DNA from: a virus
Length of the DNA: 24,832 nt
Reading direction: 5' to 3' (one strand)
IMG/VR virus record: IMGVR_UViG_3300025112_000177
Span: 1 to 24,832 of that record
Each line of letters opens with the position of its first letter. Within the stretch, counting starts at the first letter, position 1. A model generated the notes under the pieces. It did no database searches and was not told where the DNA came from. It worked only from the letters and a program-made list of their open reading frames with translations. Of this stretch, positions 8,901 to 15,140 are shown piece after piece. A program made the position numbers and the translations under genes.

Positions 8901-9436
8901 AGCGGAAGACTGAAGTTTGGTTTGCACCGGCCGGATTCAATCGTGGAGGCCTTACAGAGGGTTCTGCGGGTCTCCCGGTCGTAAACATCGTCGAACAGCT
9001 TACAAGGAAGCAGAGAGACGATCTCTACGCCGCAAATGTCAATCCAATTGCCAAATTCCCGGCGGAAGGAATCGTGATTTTTGGGCAGAAGACGCTTCAA
9101 GTAACATCGTCTGCGCTAGATCGCATTAATGTTCGAAGAATGCTGATTTTTGTCAAGAAAAGAATCTCCCAGATTGCAACAACGTTGCTCTTTGATCCCA
9201 ATGTTCAGAGTACGTGGGACCGATTTACAAGTCAAGTGACACCCTTCTTGGATACGGTCAAGACTAATTTTGGCCTTACCGATTATAAGCTTGTCCTCGA
9301 TGAAACTACGACGACTGCTGACTTAATCGATAGAAATATTATGTATGCTAAGATATACTTGAAGCCCACACGAGCTATCGAGTTTATTGCCCTTGACTTT
9401 AATATTACAAGGACGGGGGCATCATTTGTTGATTAA
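5927..9436 (+). CDS. 18: Contractile tail sheath protein, gp18-like, greatly enlarged
   Basis: 1169 aa against 659 in T4 gp18. The sheath wraps the tube and contracts to drive it into the host. The N-terminus is a classic sheath start: FVSPGVFINEIDNSQIP (about residues 7-23), then GPVVIGRAKSGPG and a FVETFGAP segment. A middle conserved block begins near residue 545 with SFSIVVRSLKDSDNVVRVLE and NSLNYVKRKIGD. The C-terminal domain includes RRMLIFVKKRISQ, a Phe-Asp-Pro-Asn motif and a final beta region ending TRTGASFVD, as in sheath subunit interlocking arms. The extra length lies in Gly/Ser/Thr-rich segments around residues 110-540 and 630-890, probably surface domains. SD AGGGAG at 5911-5916. 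No frameshift is visible. Confidence 0.93.
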   Translation: MAVKKFRFVSPGVFINEIDNSQIPASPAGIGPVVIGRAKSGPGLRPITVESFSEFVETFGAPIPGGAGGDVWRDGNNVGPTYGGYGAQAYLRNSSPLTFVRLMGAESPDKTSAGYAGWKINPAQSTSGCGAYGLFIWNSGSQDGNLQATGSLQASHATNTPGEYAIVAFTGSDGHVFRFQWSPSGSDDGVDTQGVAGQHEENAILVSGGVATAAGATALADHFFHELMISMTRSIGTKYVGTSTGAPTTDYPKVFGSCSLGGDLDGTSNGPTTSDGAATHQFVVSSGSVSGPRINVTASISGGLVGYASNTLIQSLNCSNVTFTGLSGGMSNYVSTGALAAILYANSSSTNQSSFALSGTLAGRDDSAVVTGTCAMVESSVASSDYEFKMYIKNYQGSKDLLTSVNFNSESPRYIRKALNTNPQLSNTATSDTVTKYWVGETFDRHLKDTVTAGSSNKYWGALLPLLEAAGGNGASFAMPLLSAQTPWIISQDITTDSGSYDATAMQKLFKLHALNEPGDWTNRNLKISIEDIAAPPNPDADPWGSFSIVVRSLKDSDNVVRVLEQFNDCNLNENSLNYVKRKIGDRRTSWDNTLKRYVTYGEFDNQSRYIRIELANGHGGSTQYLPFGFLGVVKYADVSVNLSGNSPDLGSYIAASGSSFDAASLANTTALPGPSVAGVATGLSGSYLLFGSGTQVNHGLGFRSADFTGSIKFPAPALRKSGSDGGLGNTTDAYFGFNTGRTAGSVRFGESNLDLLMPRGGVLTDQFTSTAAGCELSVPFTLDDLIFTGSLNAAWVSGSRRILSTGGPGAAGASMTAVSSSWEEPLNQGFDRFTVPLHGGFDGLDIRKPEPFDNTALEDSTEFGYYANYSIKRAIDAIADPEVVEMNLATVPGITNEGLTTHLINTCEDRADALAIVDLKGGFKETTENTDSFSGRVGSVTDILNNLKSRGLNSSYGCAYYPWVQVRDTINGKLLWVPPSIPALGTFSSSQRKTEVWFAPAGFNRGGLTEGSAGLPVVNIVEQLTRKQRDDLYAANVNPIAKFPAEGIVIFGQKTLQVTSSALDRINVRRMLIFVKKRISQIATTLLFDPNVQSTWDRFTSQVTPFLDTVKTNFGLTDYKLVLDETTTTADLIDRNIMYAKIYLKPTRAIEFIALDFNITRTGASFVD

Positions 9437-9456
9437 AGTGGGGAGAAAAGATTTTT

Positions 9457-9477
9457 TTCACTATTTAACTTGAGGAG
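9457..9477 (+). promoter_or_regulatory. Candidate late promoter / leader of the tube gene
   Basis: TTCACTATTTAACTTGAGGAG aligns with the recurring ATACTAnTTAA motif (first bases less well conserved) and runs into the SD GAGGAG of the tail tube gene. It gives the tube gene its own possible start site just after the sheath gene. Confidence 0.3.
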
Positions 9478-9488
9478 ATTGGAATAAA

Positions 9489-10049
9489 ATGGCATTTTGG
9501 AATTTAGCGTCTTCGGAGCCCAAGAGACAACATAGATTTTTGGTTAATTTTAGTAACTTGGTTACAGCGGATGGTGCAAGCTTTGAAGACTATCTTGCAA
9601 AAACAGTGCTTACGCCGGGATATACAATCTCTACAACGCCCCACAGGTTTTTGGGCAATGAATATCATTACCCGGGCACCGTTACATGGGATGAAGTAAC
9701 CGTCACTATCGTTAACTCAGTCAATCCGGATGGAAACGCACTCTTATATGATGCTCTCTCGAAATCAGGATATCTCAGACCCGATCAGCAATCTGCAGCT
9801 TTGCAGGGTGCTCAACAGCAGGTTGGCACAGTTAATAAAGTGAATGCTCATGATGCCATTGGAGATGTGATTATTCGTCAATTGGATGGCGAAGGTACCC
9901 TTATTGGCAAATGGATTTTAAATAATGCCTTTATAACTGGTGCAAAATTTGGTACACTGGATTATACGGGCGATGCTCTTTTGAATGTGGATATTACAAT
10001 TCGTTACGATTGGGCAACATATGAATCAAGCCCGCCGCTAGATATTTAA
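9489..10049 (+). CDS. 19: Tail tube protein, gp19-like
   Basis: 186 aa against 163 in T4 gp19. It would polymerise as stacked rings forming the inner tube through which DNA passes. The N-terminus (SSEPKRQHRFLVNFSNL) is typical of T4-like tube proteins. The central YPGTVTWDEVTVTIVNSVNP (about residues 59-78) and the C-terminal ILNNAFITGAKFGTLDYTGD, DITIRYDWA match the family pattern. It directly follows the sheath gene, as in T4. SD GAGGAG lies 11 bases before the ATG. The next gene begins 21 bases downstream. Confidence 0.92.
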   Translation: MAFWNLASSEPKRQHRFLVNFSNLVTADGASFEDYLAKTVLTPGYTISTTPHRFLGNEYHYPGTVTWDEVTVTIVNSVNPDGNALLYDALSKSGYLRPDQQSAALQGAQQQVGTVNKVNAHDAIGDVIIRQLDGEGTLIGKWILNNAFITGAKFGTLDYTGDALLNVDITIRYDWATYESSPPLDI

Positions 10050-10070
10050 AAATAAAGAAATGAGGTAAAT

Positions 10071-10928
10071 GTGTCAAGAAACAATGAAGACCGCCTAGGC
10101 CTAGGCGCCCCAGCACCGGATGTTTCCCCCCCTCCCTTAGTCACAAGTCAACAAAACGAAGATCTCTTTTCGTTTGTTACGCCAACAGAATTTATTGATC
10201 TTCCGAGTCAAGGGAGGTATTATGCCGAAGGGCACCCCCTCCACGGTAAAAGTTCTGTAGAAATCAAACACATGACTGCAAAAGAAGAGGATATTTTAAC
10301 CTCTGAAAGTCTTTTGCGAAAAGGAATTGCTATCGATAGACTATTACAGTCACTAATAGTCGACAAATCAATTAAAATAGATGAACTTTTAGTTGGTGAC
10401 AAAAATGCTCTAATCATTGGAGCGCGCGCAACGGGCTATGGGCCCCATTATGAAACAAGAGTGGGGTGCCCCGTCTGTACCACTCAGCAATCAGTCAATT
10501 TCGATCTAGACAACCTTACTGTACATCATTCAGAAGTGCCCGAAGAGGTGCACGCATCTGAAAATAATACCTATTTTGTTGTTTTGCCCAAATGTGGACT
10601 TCAAGTGGAGTTGCGCCTTTTGACGGGCGCCCAAGAAAAGGCATATTCAGAAGGAACTGAAAGAAAAAGAAAACAAAAGCTCCCTTCCTCGATCGCTACC
10701 GATCTTTTAAGGCTAATGGTGGTTTCTGTTAATGGTAGAACAGATGCCGCCACTATTAATAAATTTTTAGAAGTATTGCCAATTCAGGATTCTGTGCATA
10801 TTAAATCAGTTTATGAAAAAATTAGTCCCGATGTCGACCTAACTCACGATTTTATTTGTGTATCGTGTAATCACGATGGGAGGGTTGCAGTTCCATTGAC
10901 TGCAGGCTTTTTTTGGCCTAAGCGATGA
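10071..10928 (+). CDS. 26: gp26-like tail/baseplate assembly protein (unshifted product)
   Basis: 285 aa, starting at GTG with SD TGAGG five bases upstream. It resembles the T4 baseplate-protein family that includes gp26. Visible family-like segments are FIDLPSQGRYYAEGHPLHG (about 41-59), IKHMTAKEEDILTSESLL, and a C-terminal helical region. Two Cys-x2-Cys knuckles (C133/C136 and C263/C266) could bind zinc. The reading frame ends in a run of seven T (10908-10914) followed by TGG CCT AAG CGA TGA. Its position between tube and tape measure is that of tail-assembly chaperones in many phages. A hub-assembly role, as named in T4, and a tape-measure chaperone role are both possible. Confidence 0.72.
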   Translation: MSRNNEDRLGLGAPAPDVSPPPLVTSQQNEDLFSFVTPTEFIDLPSQGRYYAEGHPLHGKSSVEIKHMTAKEEDILTSESLLRKGIAIDRLLQSLIVDKSIKIDELLVGDKNALIIGARATGYGPHYETRVGCPVCTTQQSVNFDLDNLTVHHSEVPEEVHASENNTYFVVLPKCGLQVELRLLTGAQEKAYSEGTERKRKQKLPSSIATDLLRLMVVSVNGRTDAATINKFLEVLPIQDSVHIKSVYEKISPDVDLTHDFICVSCNHDGRVAVPLTAGFFWPKR

Positions 10929-11112
10929 GTATCAAGAATCCATATATGAAGAGTTGTTTATATTGAAACACCACGGCGGTTGGAGTTTTTTTGAGGCGTA
11001 TAATCTTCCGATACAATTACGTCATTGGTTTGTTGAGCGTCTAATTAAAGAATTTGAAAATATAAGAGCGGCACGCGAAAAGAATTCTTCTCATTATAAC
11101 CTTGGTGGTTAA
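10900..11112 (+). CDS. 3' frameshift extension of the gp26-like protein (chaperone GT-like)
   Basis: An open frame, +1 relative to the upstream gene, runs from after a TGA at 10897 to TAA at 11110-11112. It has no ATG or GTG; only TTG codons at 10954 and 10963 could start it, without a good SD. A +1 or -2 slip on T7 (10908-10914) joins it to the gp26-like protein and adds about 65 residues, giving a product of about 346 aa. The extension contains SDEYQESIYEELF and HHGGWSFFEAYNLPIQLRHW, followed by a charged helix. This resembles short proteins found next to the gp26-like gene in other T4-like phages. A -1 slip would stop at once (TTG GCC TAA). Known parallels are lambda gpG/GT, P2 E/E' and the Mu -2 shift. 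Confidence 0.6.
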   Translation: MQAFFGLSDEYQESIYEELFILKHHGGWSFFEAYNLPIQLRHWFVERLIKEFENIRAAREKNSSHYNLGG

Positions 11113-11124
11113 ATGCATTTTGTT

Positions 11125-11156
11125 CCTCAAATACTAATTAGTATATTAACTTGAGG
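11125..11156 (+). promoter_or_regulatory. Palindromic leader with candidate promoter motif
   Basis: ATACTAATTAGTAT (11131-11144) is a perfect 14-base palindrome and contains the recurring ATACTAATTA motif. ATTAACTTGAG follows, as at the sheath leader. Outer arms CCTCAA (11125-11130) and TTGAGG (11151-11156) also pair and would cover the SD (GAGGG) of the next gene. It could be a promoter, an operator or an RNA structure limiting translation. Confidence 0.4.
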
Positions 11157-11163
11157 GACAAAG

Positions 11164-11538
11164 ATGCCGCATGAACAAGAACAATTAATTATTAATTTAA
11201 ATAAGAATCCATCGCTTTTAAATGAGTCGTTCATAGCTCAATTTGGCGGCCTCGTGAAATTATTACTTCGGCATATGTTTGGCGAGGGGGCGGGAAGTCC
11301 AGGCCGCCACAAGGTTGAAGAATCGTCCGACGGCCAGCCAGAACCACAGGTTAAAATTGTGGGTACCCCCTCGCAAGTAGAAACTTTTATGAAAACTCTT
11401 CGCAGAGAAAAAAATTATATGAAAGACTACATAGAACACGGCCTTGGCGCGCCCGAGACTTTTGAATCTCGGCATGCTTTAAATCGGGCAGTGGAAGAGT
11501 TTGAGAATAAAACTGGCATTTTGTGGCCAATTAAGTAG
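11164..11538 (+). CDS. Small conserved T4-like protein of unknown function, before the tape measure
   Basis: 124 aa. The N-terminal half is helical (INLNKNPSLLNESFIAQFGG, then a Leu-rich segment). A short Gly/Ser/Pro and charged linker follows at about residues 40-60. The C-terminal half contains VKIVGTPSQVETFMKTL, KNYMKDYIEHGL, ESRHALNRAVEEFENKTG and ends LWPIK. I recognise this GTPSQV...Y...FE..TG..WP pattern as recurring in small proteins of T4-like phages, but I know of no function for it. The position just before the tape measure suggests a tail role. SD GAGGG at 11153-11157 may be occluded by the leader structure. It ends 11 bases before the tape-measure start. Confidence 0.65.
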   Translation: MPHEQEQLIINLNKNPSLLNESFIAQFGGLVKLLLRHMFGEGAGSPGRHKVEESSDGQPEPQVKIVGTPSQVETFMKTLRREKNYMKDYIEHGLGAPETFESRHALNRAVEEFENKTGILWPIK

Positions 11539-11548
11539 GAACTTAATT
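11529..11548 (+). promoter_or_regulatory. Hairpin presenting the tape-measure SD in its loop
   Basis: AATTAAGT (11529-11536) and ACTTAATT (11541-11548) form a perfect 8-bp stem closed by the tetraloop AGGA (11537-11540). The loop is the SD of the tape-measure gene, whose ATG is at 11550. The upstream stop codon TAG (11536-11538) lies in the same structure. Ribosomes finishing the upstream gene would open it, so translational coupling is plausible. Confidence 0.45.
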
Positions 11549-11549
11549 A

Positions 11550-13745
11550 ATGAGCTTATGGAATAAAATATATTGGTCTCCTGAAGGCGGCGGCGGCGGT
11601 TCCGACAAGCCGCCGGAAGACGACGTTAAAACAATTCAGATGTCGGTTCGGGAGATCGCGAACCAGGCAGAAGCCACCCGAGACTTGGTTGCCGCCCAGG
11701 AGGGAGAACGCGACGTTCAGGGCGAATTAGACGTGATGCGCCTGGACCGGGTAAAGGTCCTCAAAGATGAAATTTCGCTTCTTGAGAGAAAAATTGCTTT
11801 CACCACCGAGATAAACAAGAAAATTGATTATCAACTTGAGATGGACGAAAAGGCGCTTCAGCTAGAAATTGAATCAACACTGCAATCGGAAGAATTCCTC
11901 AAGCTGTCGGAGAAGCTGCAGGAAGCCCGCAAAGCCGAGCTCGCCGACAAAGAAGAAAGGTTAGTTTACCAGAGAGAGGGCATTGAGGTTGGTAAAGAAC
12001 TAGCTGAAACCATGTTCGGCCTCGCTACCGCCTCTAAACAGGCAGACTTTTATGCTCGACTTCACGCCGGCGGAATCAAAGGGGTGGCGACTGGATTTAA
12101 AGGCCTTATTACCAGAAATAGTGCCCTCAATTCTCTCTCTGCCAAGGGAGCTGAACTAGCATTAGGATTTGCCGGCGCCGTGATCAAGCTTGCCGCGGCT
12201 CAAGACACAGCGCGGTCCCAATTTATGAAATCAACCGGGGCTGGGATGGAATATGGACAAACAATTTCCACTATTCAACGCGCCACGGCATTGTATGGTG
12301 TCGATAGTGCAGAAGCCGGCCAGGCCGTTACAGATCTATATACGAGTTTTTCTCAATTTAGTCAATTAAGCGAAACATCACAAAGAGATATAGGCGAGAC
12401 AGTTTCACTCTTAGCGGAACTCGGCGTATCGAGTTCTGTGTCAGCCAAAAATTTAGATATTGCAACTCGCTCTCTGGGGCTGAATGCCACCGAGGCGGAA
12501 GAATTGCTACTTGAGATTAAAGCAACTTCTGATGCTATTGGGCTCCCCGCTAGCAAACTGGCAGAAGATTTTTCGGCTTCGGCCCCCGTTTTGGCCAAAT
12601 ATGGTAGAGATATGATGAGTGTATTTGAAGGGCTCGCAAAACACTCTAAGCAGACGGGCATTGAGATGGGTCAACTTCTTAATATTACTGGCAAATTTGA
12701 TACTTTTGAAGATTCTGCCCGGGCAGTGGGCCGCTTGAATGCGATTCTTGGCGGTCCGTATTTGAATTCAATTGATCTTCTTAACGCAACAGATGAAGAG
12801 CGTATATCTATTCTACAAAGATTGACGAATGTGGCTGGTTTACAATTTGATGAACTAAATCGATTTGAAAGAATGGCAATTGCTGACGCGCTAGGTGTTA
12901 GCGTGGATGAGGCAAATAGAATATTTGGCGCCACGACCGCTCAATTTGAGAAACAAAGATTGGCTCAAAAGAAATTGGCCGATCAGGCGGCCGAAGCCCA
13001 ATCGGTCATAGACCAATTAAAAGCAGCATTTAATGCCATGCTGGTTGATATGCAGCCTCTAATTGAAGAACGCATTTTACCCATGGTGCGAGGCTTCCGG
13101 AGTATGGTAGAAAGTAGCGGCCAAGCTGCAGCAGAAATTTATGGATTGACAAAGGCAATTATATACTTCTCGACATATGCCGGCGCGGCCATGATCGCTG
13201 GTGGCGTAATCGGGTTGATTGCGACCAAAGGCGCCGCAGCGGCGTGGGCAGTTCCTATGATAGTAAGCGGCGCCAAAATGTTCGGCGTGGGCATTGCCGG
13301 CCATATGGCCATGGACGAAATGGAAGATGCCGCTGCTCAGGGTATGGCAGGAGTTCAACGAACGCAAGCGGCAGTGGGAGGACCGACCTCAAGGCAGCCG
13401 CTCAACATACCGCGTGTCAGCACTGTCGTTCCACAGTCAGCGCTTCAGGCGGCCGCACAGCCCCCCCACAGCCCTGTTACCTCTATGGGCCCTGGCGGTG
13501 TCTCGCAACCCGCACAAATGCCAACCCCGGGCGCCCCAGCCTCGCAGGCAGGCATTACAGGCCTCCCCCAGAAAGACTGGGACCTTTTGACGCAGAGCGT
13601 CGCAGCGTCCAACAGAGTGGCCGCGGCCGTCGAAAAATCCAGCAAACAACCCGCCACGATAGTGCTTGGTGATCGAAACTTCACGGCTCACGTGGTTAAG
13701 CATGGCACGAACAAGTTAAGACACGTGACACAGGGTGTAGGATGA
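11550..13745 (+). CDS. Tail length tape-measure protein, gp29-like role
   Basis: 731 aa. It would set tail length inside the growing tube and pass into the host at infection. A Gly-run N-terminus (EGGGGGSDKPPEDD) is followed by long charged coiled coil (about residues 25-150). Ala-rich amphipathic helices come next, including FAGAVIKLAAAQ near 210. A hydrophobic pair of segments spans about 530-585 (AIIYFSTYAGAAMIAGGVIG, then an Ala-rich stretch and VPMIVSGAKMFGVGIAG), likely membrane-active. The tail end is Pro/Gln/Ala-rich (about 600-690) and closes with ATIVLGDRNFTAHVVKHG, a typical tape-measure ending. Size, composition and place after the chaperone-like gene support the call; direct identity to T4 gp29 (590 aa) is not obvious. 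By the usual 1.5 angstrom per residue, the tail would be about 110 nm. Confidence 0.82.
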   Translation: MSLWNKIYWSPEGGGGGSDKPPEDDVKTIQMSVREIANQAEATRDLVAAQEGERDVQGELDVMRLDRVKVLKDEISLLERKIAFTTEINKKIDYQLEMDEKALQLEIESTLQSEEFLKLSEKLQEARKAELADKEERLVYQREGIEVGKELAETMFGLATASKQADFYARLHAGGIKGVATGFKGLITRNSALNSLSAKGAELALGFAGAVIKLAAAQDTARSQFMKSTGAGMEYGQTISTIQRATALYGVDSAEAGQAVTDLYTSFSQFSQLSETSQRDIGETVSLLAELGVSSSVSAKNLDIATRSLGLNATEAEELLLEIKATSDAIGLPASKLAEDFSASAPVLAKYGRDMMSVFEGLAKHSKQTGIEMGQLLNITGKFDTFEDSARAVGRLNAILGGPYLNSIDLLNATDEERISILQRLTNVAGLQFDELNRFERMAIADALGVSVDEANRIFGATTAQFEKQRLAQKKLADQAAEAQSVIDQLKAAFNAMLVDMQPLIEERILPMVRGFRSMVESSGQAAAEIYGLTKAIIYFSTYAGAAMIAGGVIGLIATKGAAAAWAVPMIVSGAKMFGVGIAGHMAMDEMEDAAAQGMAGVQRTQAAVGGPTSRQPLNIPRVSTVVPQSALQAAAQPPHSPVTSMGPGGVSQPAQMPTPGAPASQAGITGLPQKDWDLLTQSVAASNRVAAAVEKSSKQPATIVLGDRNFTAHVVKHGTNKLRHVTQGVG

Positions 13746-13763
13746 ACCAGGGATAATTAAAAA

Positions 13764-14756
13764 ATGGCCATACCACCAAAACCGATATCTCCCTCGCAGG
13801 CTGCAGCAAACATTAAAAAGAGGCGCGAGGAAGACCTGAAAAAAGCTGCTAAGGGCGGTGGCAATCCAAATCTTATTGCAGATCCAAACAACCCTCTATG
13901 GCAAATATCGTTTAAATACATCGCCGCCGGCAGCCAGAATGACGTCATTGCCGGCGCGCAGGGTGTCACGTACCCGAACGTAGTCAGTTTTCCTGGCTGG
14001 GTCACAAGTTTTGTCGATAGTCTTAGTTCTACTTGGAAGGAGGAAACGGTTTATGGGCGCATGGACCCCCTTGTAACTTTTCAGCGCACACAAAGAACGA
14101 TTTCTATGTCTTTTGATATAGTAGCTTCCAACCTTTTCCAAGCCATGGCCAACACGGGGTACGTTGACGAGCTTATGGGATATTTATATCCCACTTACAA
14201 TGAAGGCGGCTTTAGTGATTCAAATACGTTGAAAGCAGCACCGCTCATAAAAGTTAGGTGGGCAAACTTAGTCAAGGGCCGCGGCAGGGGCGCCCGGGGC
14301 GGCCATCTGGGATACATCGATGGATTTTCATATCAACCAGACTTCGCTTCGGGATTTTTTTTACAAGACGGTGAGATGTTCCCGCAATTATTGAGAATAA
14401 ATTTTAATCTTAAGGTAATCCACACCGCGTTGCCCGGATGGGATGGTTCCTCTCACCCCGCGCACGAACCGGGTGTGACCGACCATGCCCTCGCCGCCGA
14501 TCCAGAGCGCACTGCTCTTAGCGGCTATGGTCTAGCTGCCTCCGGAATTAACGTTTCAGAGCTGGAACAGCAAAAACGTCAACTTTTGGAAACTCAAGCT
14601 CAGGAAAAATTGGTGCTGCAGAACGTCAACAGGGACTTCACCGCACAAGGCGGCCGGCCACCACGCCGAGGGCCCGCGTGGCATAGAGCAAGAAAGGACG
14701 CCCTCGAACAGTACCGCACAAACCCGTCAGCTTTTTCAAATCTATGGGGCGAATAA
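13764..14756 (+). CDS. Baseplate / tail-tube junction protein, gp48/gp54-like candidate
   Basis: 330 aa. The N-terminal 35 residues are basic and helical. A beta-rich domain follows with FPGWVTSFVDSLSSTWKEE (about residues 76-94), VYGRMDPLVTFQRTQRTISM, an Ala-Pro-Leu-Ile-Lys-Val strand, LGYIDGFSYQPDFASGFF and QLLRINFNLKVIHTALPGW. This pattern of strands and the RMDPL...TQRTI segment resemble the tube-like baseplate proteins that start tail-tube assembly. The C-terminal 80 residues are Gln/Arg-rich and helical. Its place after the tape measure and before the LysM-type wedge gene fits. Another baseplate protein is possible. Confidence 0.55.
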   Translation: MAIPPKPISPSQAAANIKKRREEDLKKAAKGGGNPNLIADPNNPLWQISFKYIAAGSQNDVIAGAQGVTYPNVVSFPGWVTSFVDSLSSTWKEETVYGRMDPLVTFQRTQRTISMSFDIVASNLFQAMANTGYVDELMGYLYPTYNEGGFSDSNTLKAAPLIKVRWANLVKGRGRGARGGHLGYIDGFSYQPDFASGFFLQDGEMFPQLLRINFNLKVIHTALPGWDGSSHPAHEPGVTDHALAADPERTALSGYGLAASGINVSELEQQKRQLLETQAQEKLVLQNVNRDFTAQGGRPPRRGPAWHRARKDALEQYRTNPSAFSNLWGE

Positions 14757-14782
14757 CAATCTAAAATTATGGAATAACTATT

Positions 14783-15121
14783 ATGACTTCAAGATACGAT
14801 AATTCCGGCATAGTGAGAAACCAAAGTTCTCATTACAAAGAGTTTTTTAAAAAGCGCGCCGTGAACTTTATAAGACAATATCCCACTCAGATATTAAGCA
14901 GTCCAACATCCGAAGAGACTTTAAATTTGATCCCCGCAGAGAGGATTTGGTCAACCGGAGATAGATTTTATAAATTAGCACATGAGTACTATGGAGACGT
15001 TAAATATTGGTGGGTGATAGCCTGGTACAATCAGGCTCCCACCGAATCACATTTAAAAACTGGCGATCTTGTATATATTCCTCTTCCACTAGAGCGCGCC
15101 TTCGAGTATTATGGGGTTTAA
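14783..15121 (+). CDS. 53: Baseplate wedge protein, gp53-like, LysM-type fold
   Basis: 112 aa. The C-terminal two thirds read IWSTGDRFYKLAHEYYGD, then KYWWVIAWYNQ, a short loop, and LKTGDLVYIPLP. This is the LysM-like arrangement (start motif, Tyr-Gly-Asp, Trp-rich helix, then G-D-x-[IV]-x-IP) seen in T4 gp53 and other small baseplate wedge proteins. The N-terminal 45 residues contain a basic helix (FFKKRAVNFIRQYP). It is shorter than T4 gp53 (196 aa). SD is weak (ATGGAAT), so expression may depend on read-in from the previous gene, 26 bases upstream. Confidence 0.72.
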   Translation: MTSRYDNSGIVRNQSSHYKEFFKKRAVNFIRQYPTQILSSPTSEETLNLIPAERIWSTGDRFYKLAHEYYGDVKYWWVIAWYNQAPTESHLKTGDLVYIPLPLERAFEYYGV

Positions 15122-15131
15122 TCACCGGTGA
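15122..15131. repeat. Short palindrome over the SD of the giant baseplate gene
   Basis: TCACCGGTGA is a perfect 10-base palindrome immediately after the gp53-like stop codon. Its right arm holds the GGTGA SD of the next gene (ATG 15141). It could slightly mask the ribosome site or be a chance palindrome. Confidence 0.25.
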
Positions 15132-15140
15132 GATAAAAAC

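Noticed and set aside
13244-13672. 142-aa plus-strand frame overlapping the tape-measure C-terminus
   Set aside because: GC-rich region keeps several frames open; the tape-measure frame continues through it to a typical ending.
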